Positions 33,837 to 45,221 of a stretch of DNA of 64,000 nt are shown here, piece by piece. The position numbers and the translations under genes are program-made. The stretch's first letter is position 1. Every line of letters starts with the position of its first letter. This DNA comes from Emydura subglobosa (lineage: Eukaryota; Chordata; Testudines; Chelidae). A model generated the notes under the pieces. It worked only from the letters and a program-made list of their open reading frames with translations, was not told the origin of the DNA and made no database searches. Where the stretch lies: NCBI GenBank assembly GCA_007922225.1, contig ML679969.1, forward strand, positions 19,920,932 through 19,984,931, written 5' to 3'.

Positions 33837-34856
33837 TGTGACATTCCCCCCCGGCAATTCACTCTGGTGTGTAGCTGTGTCACCCCAATTCTTCACTCCT
33901 GGGCCCTGAGTTACCCTGCTTTGATGTATGAACCACCCACTCCTGGTTCCGCCCACACCCAGCCTTCTGCGTGCAATCAGTCCCTCAACTAGAGAAGGAG
34001 TGCTTCTGGCCAGTCACTCATGGGATAGACCTCCAGAAAACACCCCCAGTCCCAGGTGCAATCCCAGTGCTACACACTGCACCCTGCAAGCTCATTTCTT
34101 CTTGTTCGTCAATTTATCAAAGAAATTGATATGCACCAGCTCTGTCACTCTAAGTGAGGTCTTTGCACACACTCAATCCACATGCACTGTTTTAGATAAA
34201 GCAAACAAATAAGTTTATTGATTACAGAGAGATTTTAAGCGAATCTAAGTCAGATTATTAATAAGTCAAGGAGTTAATCACAATTAACTAAAAGATAACT
34301 CGCATCTTAACCTAAGACTAATATTTCAGTCTGTATTCAGCTCATCACACAGGCTGGTTACGATGACTCTTGCAACCAGGCCCCCCCCCTCCCTGTGGGT
34401 AGATGCTCAGTCTTTGGTGTTGCTTAGATGATGGATTCAAGGGAAGAACCCCGAGACAAAGACATCTCAGCTTTTAACAAGTTTCCCCAACGCCCCCTGG
34501 GGTCAGGTGATCAGCCCTGTCCCCCAATGGGCATAGTTTCTCCCACTTGAGCCAAAGTGCTCACAGGTGCTTAGGCCAGTCCATTGTTTCAGTATGAATG
34601 CCTCTGCAGGGTGTGGAAACACAGCTTTGTGTTCACAGTTGGGGATGTGACACAGCAGAGTTTCATGTTTGTACATATGTACAACATTGCAGGAAACATG
34701 CTACCATAACAATAATGTTCAGTATGTCATGAGCATTCCAAAAACACCTTACATGGCATACTTTGCATCAGACAATACACAGTTACACTATAAGAGTGAA
34801 CCTGAATGTTACACGGATCACACCATAAGCATGTACATAGGGTACAGCGTGTCACA
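33837..34856 (-). mobile_element. LTR of TGTGACA/TGTCACA family inserted in env-like region
   Basis: The copy begins TGTGACATTCC and ends GCGTGTCACA, 1020 bp, and shares landmarks with the LTR at 3158-6816: AAGTTTATTGATTACAGAGA with GATTTTAAG, then the terminal CACATGTT-type and GTGTCACA blocks. The minus strand has an AATAAA signal (34214-34219). Flanks CCAAG and CCCTG match at only three of five bases, so the duplication is not proven. Confidence 0.75.
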
Positions 34857-35260
34857 CCCTGGATGACATTGAAATGTAAAGTGAATAATACTCTTGACAT
34901 TACTACTAATTCCAACCTCCCAGGAGAACAAATGACTCTTTTAGCCCCTTTGAACAGATATGATCCCACTTCAGTAAAATTGAAAAACTTGACTTGGACA
35001 AAGAAAAAGTTAGCATGGGAATGAGCAAGGACTGGCAATTCATTATTGGATGGACTGCAAAGGATTTACACAGGCAACTACAGAATTCCTACCACTTTGG
35101 TAGCAACATCACCATCCTTATATATACACCGAGGGTGGTTGGTGGGGGAGCTGATTTGTTAATGGAAAGAACTGGGAACTACCCAGGTGGATATATGGCT
35201 GTCGCTAGGTGGAAAGTGACAGGTTGCTACTTAATTGTAGTAAGCCCAAGTACGTTCACT
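34857..35260 (+). pseudogene. env-like middle segment
   Basis: Two + strand frames (34806-35024 and 34994-35284) hold Asn-X-Ser/Thr sites such as NNTLDITT and NITI and the phrase WQFIIGWTAKDLHRQL. A frameshift lies near 35010. I assign it to env only by order between the signal-peptide segment and the membrane segment; no surface-unit family is recognised. Confidence 0.4.
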
Positions 35261-36055
35261 TACCACAGAATCACGGAAGGTTAGCTTTGAAAGGGACCTC
35301 AGGAGACAATCTAGTCCAACCCCCTGCTCAAAGCTGGACCAACCAAATCATCCCAACTAAATCCCAATCCCAACTAAATCATCCCAGCCAGGGCTTTGTC
35401 AAGCTGGGCCTTAAAACCTCTAAGGATGGAGATTCCACCATCTCCATAGGTAACCCATTCCAGTGCTTCACCACCCTCCTAGTGAAAAACATTTTCCTAA
35501 TATCCAAACTAGACCTCCCCCTCTGCAACTTGAGACCATTGCACCTTATTCTGTCATCTGCCACCACTGAGAACAGCCTAGCCCCATCCTCCCCCTTCAG
35601 GTAGTTGAAGGCTGCTATCAAATACTCCCTCACTCTTCTTTTCTGCAGATTAAACAAGCCCAGTTTCCTCAGCCTCTCCTCATAAGTCATGTGCTCCAGC
35701 CTCATAATCATTTTTGCTGCCCTCCTCTAGACTCTCTTCAATTTGTCCACATCCTTTCTGTAGTGGAGGGCACAAAACTGGACACAATACTCCAGATGTG
35801 GCCTCACCAATGCCGAATAGAGGGGAATAATCACTTCCCTTGATCTGCTGGCAATGCTCCTACTAATGCAACCCATTATGCTGTTAGCCTTCTTGGCAAT
35901 AAGGACACACTGTTGCCTCATATCCAGCTTCTTGTTCACTGTAACACCCAGGTTCTTTTCTGCAGAACTGCTTCCTAGCTGGTCAGTCCCCAGTCTGTAG
36001 CTGTGCATGGGATTCTTCCATCCTAAGTGCAGGACTCTGCACTTGTCCTTGTTGA
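35261..36055 (-). mobile_element. CR1 LINE fragment, about 0.8 kb, inserted in env-like region
   Basis: The + strand starts CACAGAATCACGGAAGG and runs as the reverse complement of CR1 to about 36055. Minus-strand frames show [19 protein letters not shown] and [20 protein letters not shown] (35727-36008) and [20 protein letters not shown] (35379-35711), standard ORF2 C-terminal sequence. It splits the env-like region. Confidence 0.93.
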
Positions 36056-36960
36056 ACCTTTTGTTCCCAAATATTAGATAAGAAGATTTGAGGGAGGCAA
36101 AACTGCAGAATGTAACACCAGGAGGGGAATGCCTTGCATTTGGGAGGCCCTGGGGGATTTTGGAAATTCACAAGGGGGACAAATATGTAGCCAAATATGA
36201 CAGAAAAATGACTCCTTCAGGAACCCCGTGAAGTAAAAGATATAGAAATGTGGATTTTGCAAGCCCTATAATTAATTTGATTGAAAGTCTGTTTAGAGGA
36301 ATTTGGGATTGTATATGAATGTACCAAAAATGCTTTGCATCCACAGGATGCATGTTTAGAAGTAATAGAGGGAAAATGTTATTTTGCCATTAATCCATTT
36401 GTAAATGAATTTGTGGTTGTTTATGTAGATAATAATTGTGTGTGTTTTAGAAATTGGTGCCCTGTACTCATAATTAATTATGTGTACAATATAACATATA
36501 ATTCCCATAAATATAAGTGTTTTTGTTAAATAGTAGTTATTAAGGGATATGATTTGAATTTTAAGTGCCTAAATTGAAATACAGCCAATTAAGAATAAAA
36601 TACAGTTTATACTCTAATGTAATGCCTGTACCCATTGAAATGTATTTGATTGTTGTAAAAATGTTATCTGAGTATCCCTTTTTAAAGAATTATTTGCAAG
36701 ATAAGAGGCGTGCAGGGTCATGCTTACCATCTACCACGCTACTTATGAAATTAAACAAATGATTGAGTGGGTTAACTGAGATATGGAACACAATTGGTGG
36801 GAGACATGGTTATGATGATCCCCCACAGCATCGGGGATTCTTAATCTGGCCTTACATCCAATTGTGGTGATTCTAATGTTTCAGGTGGCATTAGAAGTTG
36901 TGCTCCTAGCACTGACGTGCTGGATAAAGAGGAAGATCTATTGATTGCAAAGCCAGTGGG
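36056..36960 (+). pseudogene. env-like transmembrane segment
   Basis: Frame 36281-36529 is cysteine-rich (about nine Cys in 82 residues, with potential N-glycosylation at NITYNS). Near 36745-36830 another frame carries a Trp-rich stretch (IEWVN, then NWWETW). At about 36866-36925 a frame encodes a 15-20 residue hydrophobic segment (VALEVVLLALTCW) followed by a short basic tail (IKRKIY) and a stop, as expected for a membrane anchor and cytoplasmic tail of an Env. Frames are shifted and contain stops. The family is not recognised. Confidence 0.5.
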
Positions 36961-38229
36961 TCTGAAGACCATGGGTACTCCCCAAAGATAAGTACATGAG
37001 GTCTGGTCTTTAATGAGGCAAAATCAGGGGTGAAACCTGAGAGTTTCAGTGAGAAGATTCTTGCTTGGTCTCGACTGAAAGCCTGGAACCTAATCCTGGG
37101 CCTTCACGAATAACCCACTGAACTCATTACATATGTGTAAAGGCCTTGATATTTGACTTGACGAGGTTTCCAACCTCGGATCCGGGGTCACTAGTAGCTA
37201 CCAAATTTTGGTCCCTGCTCTGCCCTTTTCCTCTGCTGGCTTCTGGCTGCAGTTGCCTGGAGCTCAGTGAGACCACTCACATGGGAGAATGCTGCAAAAT
37301 CAGGTCCATAAGGATACCGGCTGATTTCCTAGGAGGATGGAAAGAGCTGAGTGTCTCTAACTGGACTAAGGGACATGTCTGGGGAGACATGAGAATGGTC
37401 GGTGCAGACCTCAGGCAGGAGAGGCTGTCTGTGCCCTGGAGTGCAGGGATAGAAACTGGAATGCAATAAGGAAAGGAAAACACAAGCTCACTATCAGGGG
37501 AAGTCTCCTGAGACTGAGACGTGTTAGGCTGGGAAATGATCTCCCAAAGGAATCAACATTTCCTGACTTCTGCTCACTTAGCCATGTGACCTTGTGGTTG
37601 CATTGGAGCTGTTTTACATGTGTTTACAGCACTCTGTGGGCATGGCAGAGAGGAAGTTCCTGACCCGGCAATTCCTCGCACTCTGGGGACTGCATACTGC
37701 TCGACACAAATATTTCCTTGTACTTGGAGTTACCTTCTTGTTCTTCTGTTGTCCTGGGGATGAGGAGAGATGGTTGCCCCATGAGCACCCCCAGCCACCA
37801 CTGTCCTCCAACACCCCCTCCAAGGGAGGGTTTGAAATGAGGTGAGAGAATCGCTGCCTCTCTTCAGCTCAGCATTACCACAATAGGGTTTGTCCTGCTG
37901 GCTTGGCAGGGCTCGATGGAAAGTAGCTGGCTTCTCAGGCTTGAAGGGTTGATCCACCTCACCCATGGAGCCTCCACTGATGGGCATCTGTAGGAGAATA
38001 GGACGAGACGCCATATAGCCAGCACACCAGTTTTCCATGCCACCTGAGCACAGGCCCAGCCATTGGCTTAGCTAAAGGGAGCATTTGCCCCAAGCACATA
38101 TTAATAGTGTGAGAGATTCCCCCAAATGTCAGCTGTAGCTATTTTGCTTATCTCTAGTACATAAGGGCCAGATGAGGGGTGTATGGAGCAGTGTAAGGGG
38201 CTAGGGGAAAGGGCGGCGGGGGAGGGGAT
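36961..38229. other. unassigned non-coding DNA
   Basis: This would be where a polypurine tract and 3' LTR of the retrovirus should lie, but I found neither. ORFs at 37146-37469 and 37594-37845 have no recognised domain. Confidence 0.4.
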
Positions 38230-38920
38230 CTTTAGATGAAGGCTGATGTTAGTTTTTAATAAATTTTGTAATACTGGGAAAGTTTCATGGAACTGAAACA
38301 ATGCCAGGGTTGTGCCAATATTCCAAAAGGGCAAGCAGGACAAGTCAGATAATTATAGGCTGCTTAGCCTGACATCAGTATCAGGCATAATGATAGAATG
38401 GTTGATGTTGGATGCAGTCAATAAGGAACATAAGGATAGGAATAGAATTAATACCAAAGAGGATGGTTACTGGAAAACTCATAAACAAACTAGATATTTT
38501 TTGATGAGATTAGAAATTTGGTTTCTGATGTTTGGATGTAATATATTTAGGATTCTGTGAGGTGTTTAGCTTAGTATTGCAGAACACTGTGATTTAAAAA
38601 TTAGCACTGCACAAAACCAGTGTAACACACATTGAATAGATTAAAAAAAGTGGCTAACTCATCAATCTCAAAAGCAATTGTTAACGGGGAATCAGCATTG
38701 ATTGGGTGTGCTTCGAACAAGGAGCAGTTCTTGGCCCAATGAGCTATACATTTATCAATCATCTGGAAGAAAATATAAAATCAGTGCTGATAGAGTTTGC
38801 AGAGTGATAAAAAATTCTGAGAACAGGTCAGTTCCACACTTAATTGGGGTTGGTCCTGCTTTGAGCAGGGGGTTTGACTAGATGAATTGAGTTCCCTTCC
38901 AACCCTAACCTTCTATGATA
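38230..38920 (+). mobile_element. CR1 LINE, old copy with internal deletion
   Basis: The + strand carries CR1 RT sequence: DNYRLLSLTSVSGIMIEWL (38338-38400 region), later FINHLEENIKSVL (38750-38785), then an abrupt jump to the CR1 3' end (GGTTGGTCCTGCTTTGAGCA and TTCTATGATA, 38848-38920). The RT and 3' end are joined by about 40 bases of other sequence, so an internal deletion or fusion is implied. Confidence 0.75.
38784..38920 (+). repeat. inverted repeat, left arm
   Basis: The 137-base segment matches the reverse complement of 39291-39429, including AGAGTGATAAAAAATTCTGA and GAACAGGTCAGTTCCACACT, which are not part of the normal CR1 3' end. The arms are separated by about 370 bases. Confidence 0.9.
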
Positions 38921-39099
38921 CACAGCATTCTTGATCGTTTAGTTAACTGTATGCACCAAAAATTTACATTTTCAGTGCAGGCCATGCTTATGGGATGAGG
39001 CACTGTAACCTGGGAAGCAGTAACTCTGAAAAGAAACTACAATCATTGTGGAAAGCAAGTGAATAAGACCAGCCAGTACAACACTGTGTTTCATAGAAC

Positions 39100-39290
39100 A
39101 GGGCACAGGAAGAAACCATCCTGATGTGCAGAAAGAATAGCAAATATGGCAGATAATCAGCTTGGCTTAACCGTGAAATCTTCAGTGAGCTTAAACACAA
39201 AAAGAAAGCGTACGGGAATTGGAAGCTTGGACAGATGTCTAGGAAGGAGTATAAAAATAGTGCTTGAGCATGCAGGGATGAAATCATATA
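39100..39290 (+). mobile_element. CR1 LINE fragment, region upstream of RT
   Basis: Text such as TTAACCGTGAAATCTTCAGT, then GAATTGGAAGCTTGGACAGA and GGAGTATAAAAATAGTGCTT follows the CR1 ORF2 linker between endonuclease and RT. It breaks off exactly where the inverted arm begins. Confidence 0.6.
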
Positions 39291-39429
39291 ATCATAGAAC
39301 ATTAGGGATGGAAGGGACCTCAAGAGGTCATCTAGTCCAACACCCTGCTTAAAGCAGGACCAACCCCAATTAAGTGTGGAACTGACCTGTTCTCAGAATT
39401 TTTTATCACTCTGAAAACTCTGTCAGCAC
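39291..39429 (-). repeat. inverted repeat, right arm
   Basis: Reverse complement of 38784-38920 with roughly nine in ten bases alike by eye. It contains the CR1 3' end antisense (TCATAGAACATTAGGGATGG at 39292 on +) plus the adjoining non-3'-end sequence. Confidence 0.9.
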
Positions 39430-40018
39430 ACATCATAGGTATGTTGAAAAATTAGAGCAAAGAGCTACAAGCATGATGCAAAGTCTAGAAGCCTGCCTAA
39501 GAGCTTGCCCAGACAGTGAGTGGATTTATACCCCAGCTTGCCACACACTAACTGGCCGTCCAGATAAGTCCTAGAGTGAGAGACTTCAGGAGTTCTCTCA
39601 GTGTAAATTATCCAAGAGGGATTAAGAGGACGGCTGCAGGAATAATGGGTTTTGCAATTGGCTGGCAATGCAAAATAATTTTTTTTGAAGTTTCAGGCCA
39701 GATTGAACCAAAAATAGAATGTTTCAAAATGTTGGATGAAATGAAAGTCAGAAACATTTGGAGTTGGAATAAAATGTTTTATTCAATGGTTTATTTTTTG
39801 TTTTGATTTCAGGGATTTGCACACGATCAAGGAGGCCTAGAGTCACAAGCAGGAAGAGGTGGTAGGGCTTCCCTCCATATAACTGGTAGCACTCTCCTGG
39901 AAGGGGAGGATTCATATTCACGTCCCTGCTCTAGTGAATATTTAATTATTTATCCACAGTGGAACAGTTTCAACAGCAGATAGAGAAAGGCCACATCAGT
40001 GTAGCCCCTAGCCCAGTG
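39430..40018. other. old repeat-like DNA, AT-rich part at 39675-39810
   Basis: No gene. 39440-39500 (GTTGAAAAATTAGAGCAAAG) may be CR1 remnant. The AT-rich stretch with TTTCAAAATG/GTTTTGATTTC words resembles the fold-back element at 51.18-51.48 kb. Confidence 0.35.
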
Positions 40019-40019
40019 T

Positions 40020-40145
40020 CTAGGACTCTCTCCTATGTATGGCAGACCCAAGTGCAGTCTCTTCACCCCATGGGGCAGAAGGGGGAATAGAACACAGATC
40101 TCCCACGTGCCAGCAGAATGAGTTAACCACTGGTCCCAATGTTAA
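40020..40145 (-). repeat. tRNA-derived SINE-like fragment, antisense
   Basis: On the minus strand: ACCAGTGGTTAACTCATTCT (A-box-like), then CACGTGGGAGATCTGTGTTC and TATTCCCCC (B-box-like region). The same pattern occurs at 13.03-13.35 kb. Confidence 0.45.
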
Positions 40146-41209
40146 AAGGTGGGGGCCTGCTGTTGTCAGTTGTTGACTGCATGTGTGTGCTCCCCGTGCG
40201 TATGCTGTCCCAGCTCTGCGCAGGCAACCGAGACACCACTCCACGATTGAATGATTCGACATGACTATACATCTGTTTAGCAACGAAGGCACATGGCCAG
40301 GTTTATTGTGGGCAAGCATAGTACTAGTATCCCACAGACTCAAGAGGACCATTACCACATGTATGCTTGTTACAATGGACCAGCTCAATAAACAACAGGA
40401 CTTTCTGTTTCCCCCTCAGCTGGCCAAAGATGTTTCCTCTGAGACCCTCTTTTATACATTGACAGAAACAAATTACGTATTGCCCCTCTGATGATACAAA
40501 CAAATTATGTATTGCCCCTCTGATGTGTGGAGTTGCCACCTGACATGGCAAGATATCACCCTTTGATGTGGTAAGATACCACCCATTACCTTATACCGAA
40601 TGGTTTGGTCGAAACATCTCTATTCATCATATTAACAAGACATTTCTATCCATTATAGTGTCATTTGGGGAGGTCAGTGAGCCCTCATTATCTCTGGGAT
40701 ATTAGGATGTCCTGGTACCTTTCTGGAATGTGCTTGTGCCTAGCACTTCTTTGGAATGTGTTTGTTATACCAGCTCTGTTCTTGCTAGTTACTGTGAGAC
40801 TTCCAGCATTCACAGCCTGACTTCTGCTAACTTTGCTTTATACCAGTACTTTAGCTCAGGCCTCATATCTGGCCTGTTATACTAGGCCTCATGTCTCAGG
40901 TTCTTATTTTCTACTACAGCTGCTTCTCCTGCTCTGGCCATTTGTGACTCTCCCCTGAAAAATTGTAATGTTTCAGTGGTGTCAAAATGAACAGTGTCCT
41001 TTTAATATTACCAGACCATTTAGGTTTTTCAGTTTGGTTGAAACTATTCAGAGAACTCGACAGAAATTCACTCAGAGTTTTGTGTTGACCAAAACTGCAT
41101 TGTTCAGCAAATAAATTATTTGCCAAAAAATCTATGCTGCTTTTGTTAAGTGACTTGATCATGCTCTATAGGCACCTCCATGGAGGGAAGATTTCAGATA
41201 TCAGAAGGG
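40146..41209. other. unassigned non-coding DNA
   Basis: No gene recognised. 40930-41160 is AT-rich with CAAAACTGCATTGTTCAGC and TTTCAGTTTGGTTGAAAC words similar in style to the fold-back element at 51.2 kb. Confidence 0.4.
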
Positions 41210-41725
41210 CCTTTAATCCAGCAAAAGCAGCATGGGATCCAATGTCTGGGTGTTGAGTTTAGACAAATTCAGACTGGAAATAAGGCACAAAGTTTTAGCA
41301 GTGAGGGAAACTGATGATCTGATCGATTTACTGAGTGGTGTCACCTAGAAACCTTTACATCAGGATGGGATAGGATAGGAAAAACTTTTTCACTAGGAGG
41401 GTGGTGGAGCACTGGAATGAGTTACCTGGGGAGGAAGTGGAATCTCCATTCTTAGAGGTTTTTAAGGTGCGGCTTGACAAAGCCCTAGCTGGGATGATTT
41501 AGTTGGGGTTGGTCCTGCTTTGAGTAGGGGGTTGGACTAGATGACTTCCTGAGGTCCCTTCCAATTCCAATATTCTATGATTCTATGATGTCTTTGTCTG
41601 AAAGATCAACTCCAATTCAACTAGGGACAGCTGGACTCTATACAGGAGTCTCTGGGTGACATGCTCTTGCCTGTGTTAGATGATCAGAACAGTCACTTCT
41701 GGCTTGGAAATTTCTGAATCTGTAC
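41210..41725 (+). mobile_element. CR1 LINE copy nested within another CR1 copy
   Basis: An inner CR1 3' end (about 41340-41590; CTTTTTCACTAGGAGGGTGG, then GGGGTTGGACTAGATGACTT and ATTCTATGATTCTATGATG) sits within older CR1-like text. The outer copy shows AATTCAGACTGGAAATAAGG at about 41268 and AGATGATCAGAACAGTCACT near its 3' end at 41680-41720. Confidence 0.75.
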
Positions 41726-41734
41726 AGAGATGTG

Positions 41735-41920
41735 TGAAAGGCTAATATGAGTGTTGTGAGTGAGTATGGGTATGTGTGAGTGTGGATAGGGCTTAAGGGT
41801 CTATGGGCATCTAGCTATATATAGGCTTGTGTGTATGTCTGTAGGACTGAGGGTTTAGAGGGGGTTATGTATGTAGGTTTGTGTGCGGTTGTGGGTGTAT
41901 GTAGTGGGCCTGGAAGGAGT
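41735..41920. repeat. GT-rich low-complexity tract
   Basis: Repeated GTGTGAGTGTGG, GTATGT and GGGTTTAGAGGG-like words on the + strand, similar in bias to 15.62-15.97 kb. Confidence 0.6.
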
Positions 41921-44883
41921 TTCTTTCCCCTTTTCCTATCTTAGAGCCATAAGGAGCCATGTTCTGTGCCTCTGTAATGGATTAATTCCCTTGAACTTTT
42001 CTGATGCTGTTTCCAATTGAACTTTGTGAGCTCCTACTTGGACTGGGATCTCCGTAGGCTTGGGCACACCAGGTTAGCAAAAGGGAAAAGCAGAGTAGTT
42101 GGTTAAATCTCCAAAATGAAAATAATCCATTTTAATGAAGGTTCACAAGCTGCAAGGAATGTGAAACAATGTTGTCAGCTAAGCTGCTGCATTATTCACT
42201 TTTATTTGTACACGGTCCTTCCATTAATATTTGACTACAAGAGAATGCAATTAAAAATTTTCTACTTGAATAAACCTCTCATCACTGTCTTAGTTAAAGG
42301 ATGAAAATCTTTTGAGCTACTCTGGAAGAGAATGGGTTAGTGCAGTGGCTCTGTGTGCGTGCGCTTGTGTTTTTTGCCTCTCCTTTACTCACCCGCTCAG
42401 GTCTGTTTTCCTCACCCAGTTGTCTCTGTTCCCTCTACTCTTTGCCCCTCTCTCAAGTGCATCCTCTCCTGTTCCCTATAGCAGCCTCTTTCTCTCACTT
42501 TGAGCATCTCTGAGCAGTTGTTTCTTCCCAGTTAGAGCAGAAGCAAGCAGGTACCTTGGCATCATTAGTACAGACAGGTGGGACGTGCACCTGTTTCTAT
42601 GGGTTTGACAGTAACCATTTAAAACAGGCTGAGAAGGTCCCAAACAGAGACAGGTCCTTTCCCAGTAGAATCAGTCAGAGCTGCATTCCTATGCAAGGGT
42701 GTTTTGTGAGCAGGCTAGCAGGGAGAGCTAATTTATTATTTACATCCTTGCACACATGGATGGGCTCTGAATTAGTTGTAACCTCTCAGACAAGAGAGCC
42801 AGGAGTCATTAAAGACAATTCAATGAAAACACGAGGTCAATGCACAGCATCAGTCAAAAAAGTGAAGAAATTAAAAGGACTAGAGGATAATACAGGAAGT
42901 ATTTTAGTATTATATGGATCAGTCTGTCATGTTTACTCTTCCCCATAACACAGGAACTAGGAGCACCGAATGAAATTAAAAGGGAGCAAATTTAAGACAG
43001 AAAACAGAAATATATAAGCGACAGATAATTAACCTGTGGAAGACACAGTCACAAGGTATTAATAAAGAAAAGGACCCTGTGCAAGTGCATATCACCTTGT
43101 AGAAAAAAGTGCAAGGCCATCTCTTTGGAGCAGGAGGACTTGCAGTGACGACTCCTGTGTTCTAACCTGCCTACCTACCAACAGGGAGGGCTGGGAAGTA
43201 ACGTCAGCGATGTTTGACAGGAGGCTTTCGAGAGCTGCAAAGTTGTGTGCGTAGTTTATGCCATTAGAGTCTATACCCTGCAGTTTATGCCACTGCTGCC
43301 AATGCTACTGTGGCTACATGGCTTATGCCTCCTCACGCTAGATTGATGAGGTCCAGCAAGTGAGTGTACATGAGGTGGGGAGTCACACCCCCAGCTCATG
43401 CGTAGGTGGCAGCCCAGGTGTAAGTCTGGGGTTCTCATGTTCTGCTGTACAATCAGGAAATAGAAAAGCCACCCCAGGATCAGTTTACACACAATGCAAC
43501 CAGGCTGGGGGTACTGCCCCTCTCTCAGCAGACTGCCTTTGCCCTCCCAGGGCTGAGCTCTCCAGTCTTTGCTGTGGGTTTCAGGGTGCATAGCTCCAGG
43601 CTGTCTCTGATAATAGTGCCCCAGAAACAGGCCCCTCAGTGGGGGCAGGCTGCAGACACAACGGCTCCTGTCGGAGTCGCCTTGTCATCAAAGGACAGAG
43701 TCCATCACTACTGGTAATTAAACATTACACTGACCCCTGCACCTTCAGCATCCCAGTCGCCCAGTCTCCCAAGAGACCAGTGGCAGGGGGATGCCAGCAC
43801 AGTGGCAGGAGTGCCAGGAATGGGGGGGACATCCCGACTCCAGCCCCAGTGACACAAAGCACAGAACTGTCCCCTGGGCCCACAACATGCCCTGTGTGCC
43901 CTCAATGCCCGTGACGGAGCCGGTGTTGCTGGAAGTGTGGGACGCACACCCAGGGCCACAGAAAACTCCTCAGTCCCTGGTCAGCCAAAGCTGGCTCCCA
44001 AACCCCAAATGAGCCAAAATGCCCCCATTGGTGCCCCCGTGCGGCTCATGGGCTGAGGCAGCCATCATGAGAGCATGAGCCTACAAAGGACCCCAATGAA
44101 CTGTGGGGGCATGGTCCCCAAGGATGCCCCTAACGCTCTCTGGGGTGTTCCCTACAGGGGACTCAAAAAGGCCCTGGCCTTATGCCCCAGCTTTCCTCTG
44201 TCCATGGCCTCTTCATCCCTCTGCTCCCCTCGTCCTCTACGGCCCAGCCTGCTACCACCTCAGCTCCCCAGCACTCCAGCCTACCTGGGGGCTCCACACA
44301 CCCCAGCCCCACCCTGCCTCACTTTTCCTGCACAGCTCCAGTTTTATCACCTCTTAAGCATTACTGACTATATCTAGACAGCACTCTGTGAGAGGGAGGA
44401 ATTATCCTGAGTTTTCAAGGGAAAACTGAGGCACAGAGTCATTCTACAATTAGCAACTACCTGCAGATAGTCGTGTTGAAGTGACTTGACCAGCACTGGG
44501 TAGAAAGTTTGGGCAGACGAGGGAACGGATCTCCTGAATCCTAGTCTTTGGCCTGGAAAACCAAACATGGTAAGTTCTGGAAGACTCCCAAACACCTTAG
44601 CTCTGCCCTGTAGTGATGCCACACACTAACCCTCTGATTAGCATTAAGACATTTTAGGGTTTGTGGTCCCAGATTAGATAAAACTGATTTTTAAAGACAC
44701 ATTTTTTCTCATATTTTAGTGTCACTGTAGGGTAGAGTTAATAGTATGTGGATGACCTAGCTCTGCATTTCCATAGCTTAATATATTTGGGATGTTTTTA
44801 GTGGAACTTAAAGTTGTATTTCCTGGTTTTGTAATGCTTTGTTTGGGATAGTTACAACATCCCTGTGATGTCTTTTACCTTGT
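41921..44883. other. unassigned non-coding DNA
   Basis: No gene recognised. A possible MITE remnant lies at 43250-43420 (end ATGAGGTGGGGAGTCACACC, compare 15.3 kb). ORFs at 42556-42948, 43271-43591 and 44075-44377 have no recognised domain. Confidence 0.4.
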
Positions 44884-45221
44884 GTGACAGAGCGTGAGTA
44901 GCCATCACTCTATGCACCTGACAAAAGTCCCCACGTGGGCCAAACTGACAAGATAATGATTAGGCACCAGGTGATTAACCAATTAACATGGTGATTCAGC
45001 TCATCAGCTGAAGACAGTTAAAAGAGAGACAGGAGGAGGAGGAGGTTAGCCTGCCAGGATCTCAGGGTGATGTGAGTTTTCCCAATGTGTTGGGGGAGGT
45101 AAAAGTGGTGTACTGCCAGGAGCTTGTACTTGAATAGCTTGTTGTAAATTAAGCACAGGGTGTTGATCTTGCCCTGGGAGTGTGTGAGGACTGGTTACAG
45201 TGAGGAATCCTGTCCTGTGAC
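44884..45221. mobile_element. short LTR-like element, 338 bp
   Basis: Starts TGTGACAGAGCGTG and ends AATCCTGTCCTGTGACA, giving TG...CA ends. The interior has a purine-rich stretch GAGAGACAGGAGGAGGAGG. Flanks ACCTTG and CCCTTA give at best an imperfect CCTT duplication. The internal order resembles solo LTRs of turtle Gypsy-like elements, but I cannot confirm it. Confidence 0.45.

Larger units (their letters stand above)
26300..36960 (+). mobile_element. decayed endogenous retrovirus with nested insertions
   Basis: Along one strand and in viral order lie gag-like segments (26.88-28.06 kb), a protease-like segment (29.8-30.2), reverse transcriptase (30.6-31.1), RNase H/connection (31.1-31.5), integrase zinc-binding (31.7-32.0), integrase C-terminal (32.0-32.2) and env-like segments (32.5-32.7, 34.9-35.3, 36.1-36.95). 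Five or more later insertions interrupt it. Every gene is broken by stops, frameshifts or deletions. I could not identify a matching 3' LTR or a primer-binding site, so class and borders are uncertain. The env remnant argues for a true retrovirus, not a Gypsy element. Confidence 0.78.

Noticed and set aside
37000..37140. possible 3' LTR of the 26-37 kb retrovirus
   Set aside because: I searched for text shared with 25.9-26.7 kb and found none.
44075..44377. three overlapping + ORFs
   Set aside because: Pro/Ser-rich translation of pyrimidine-rich DNA in several frames.
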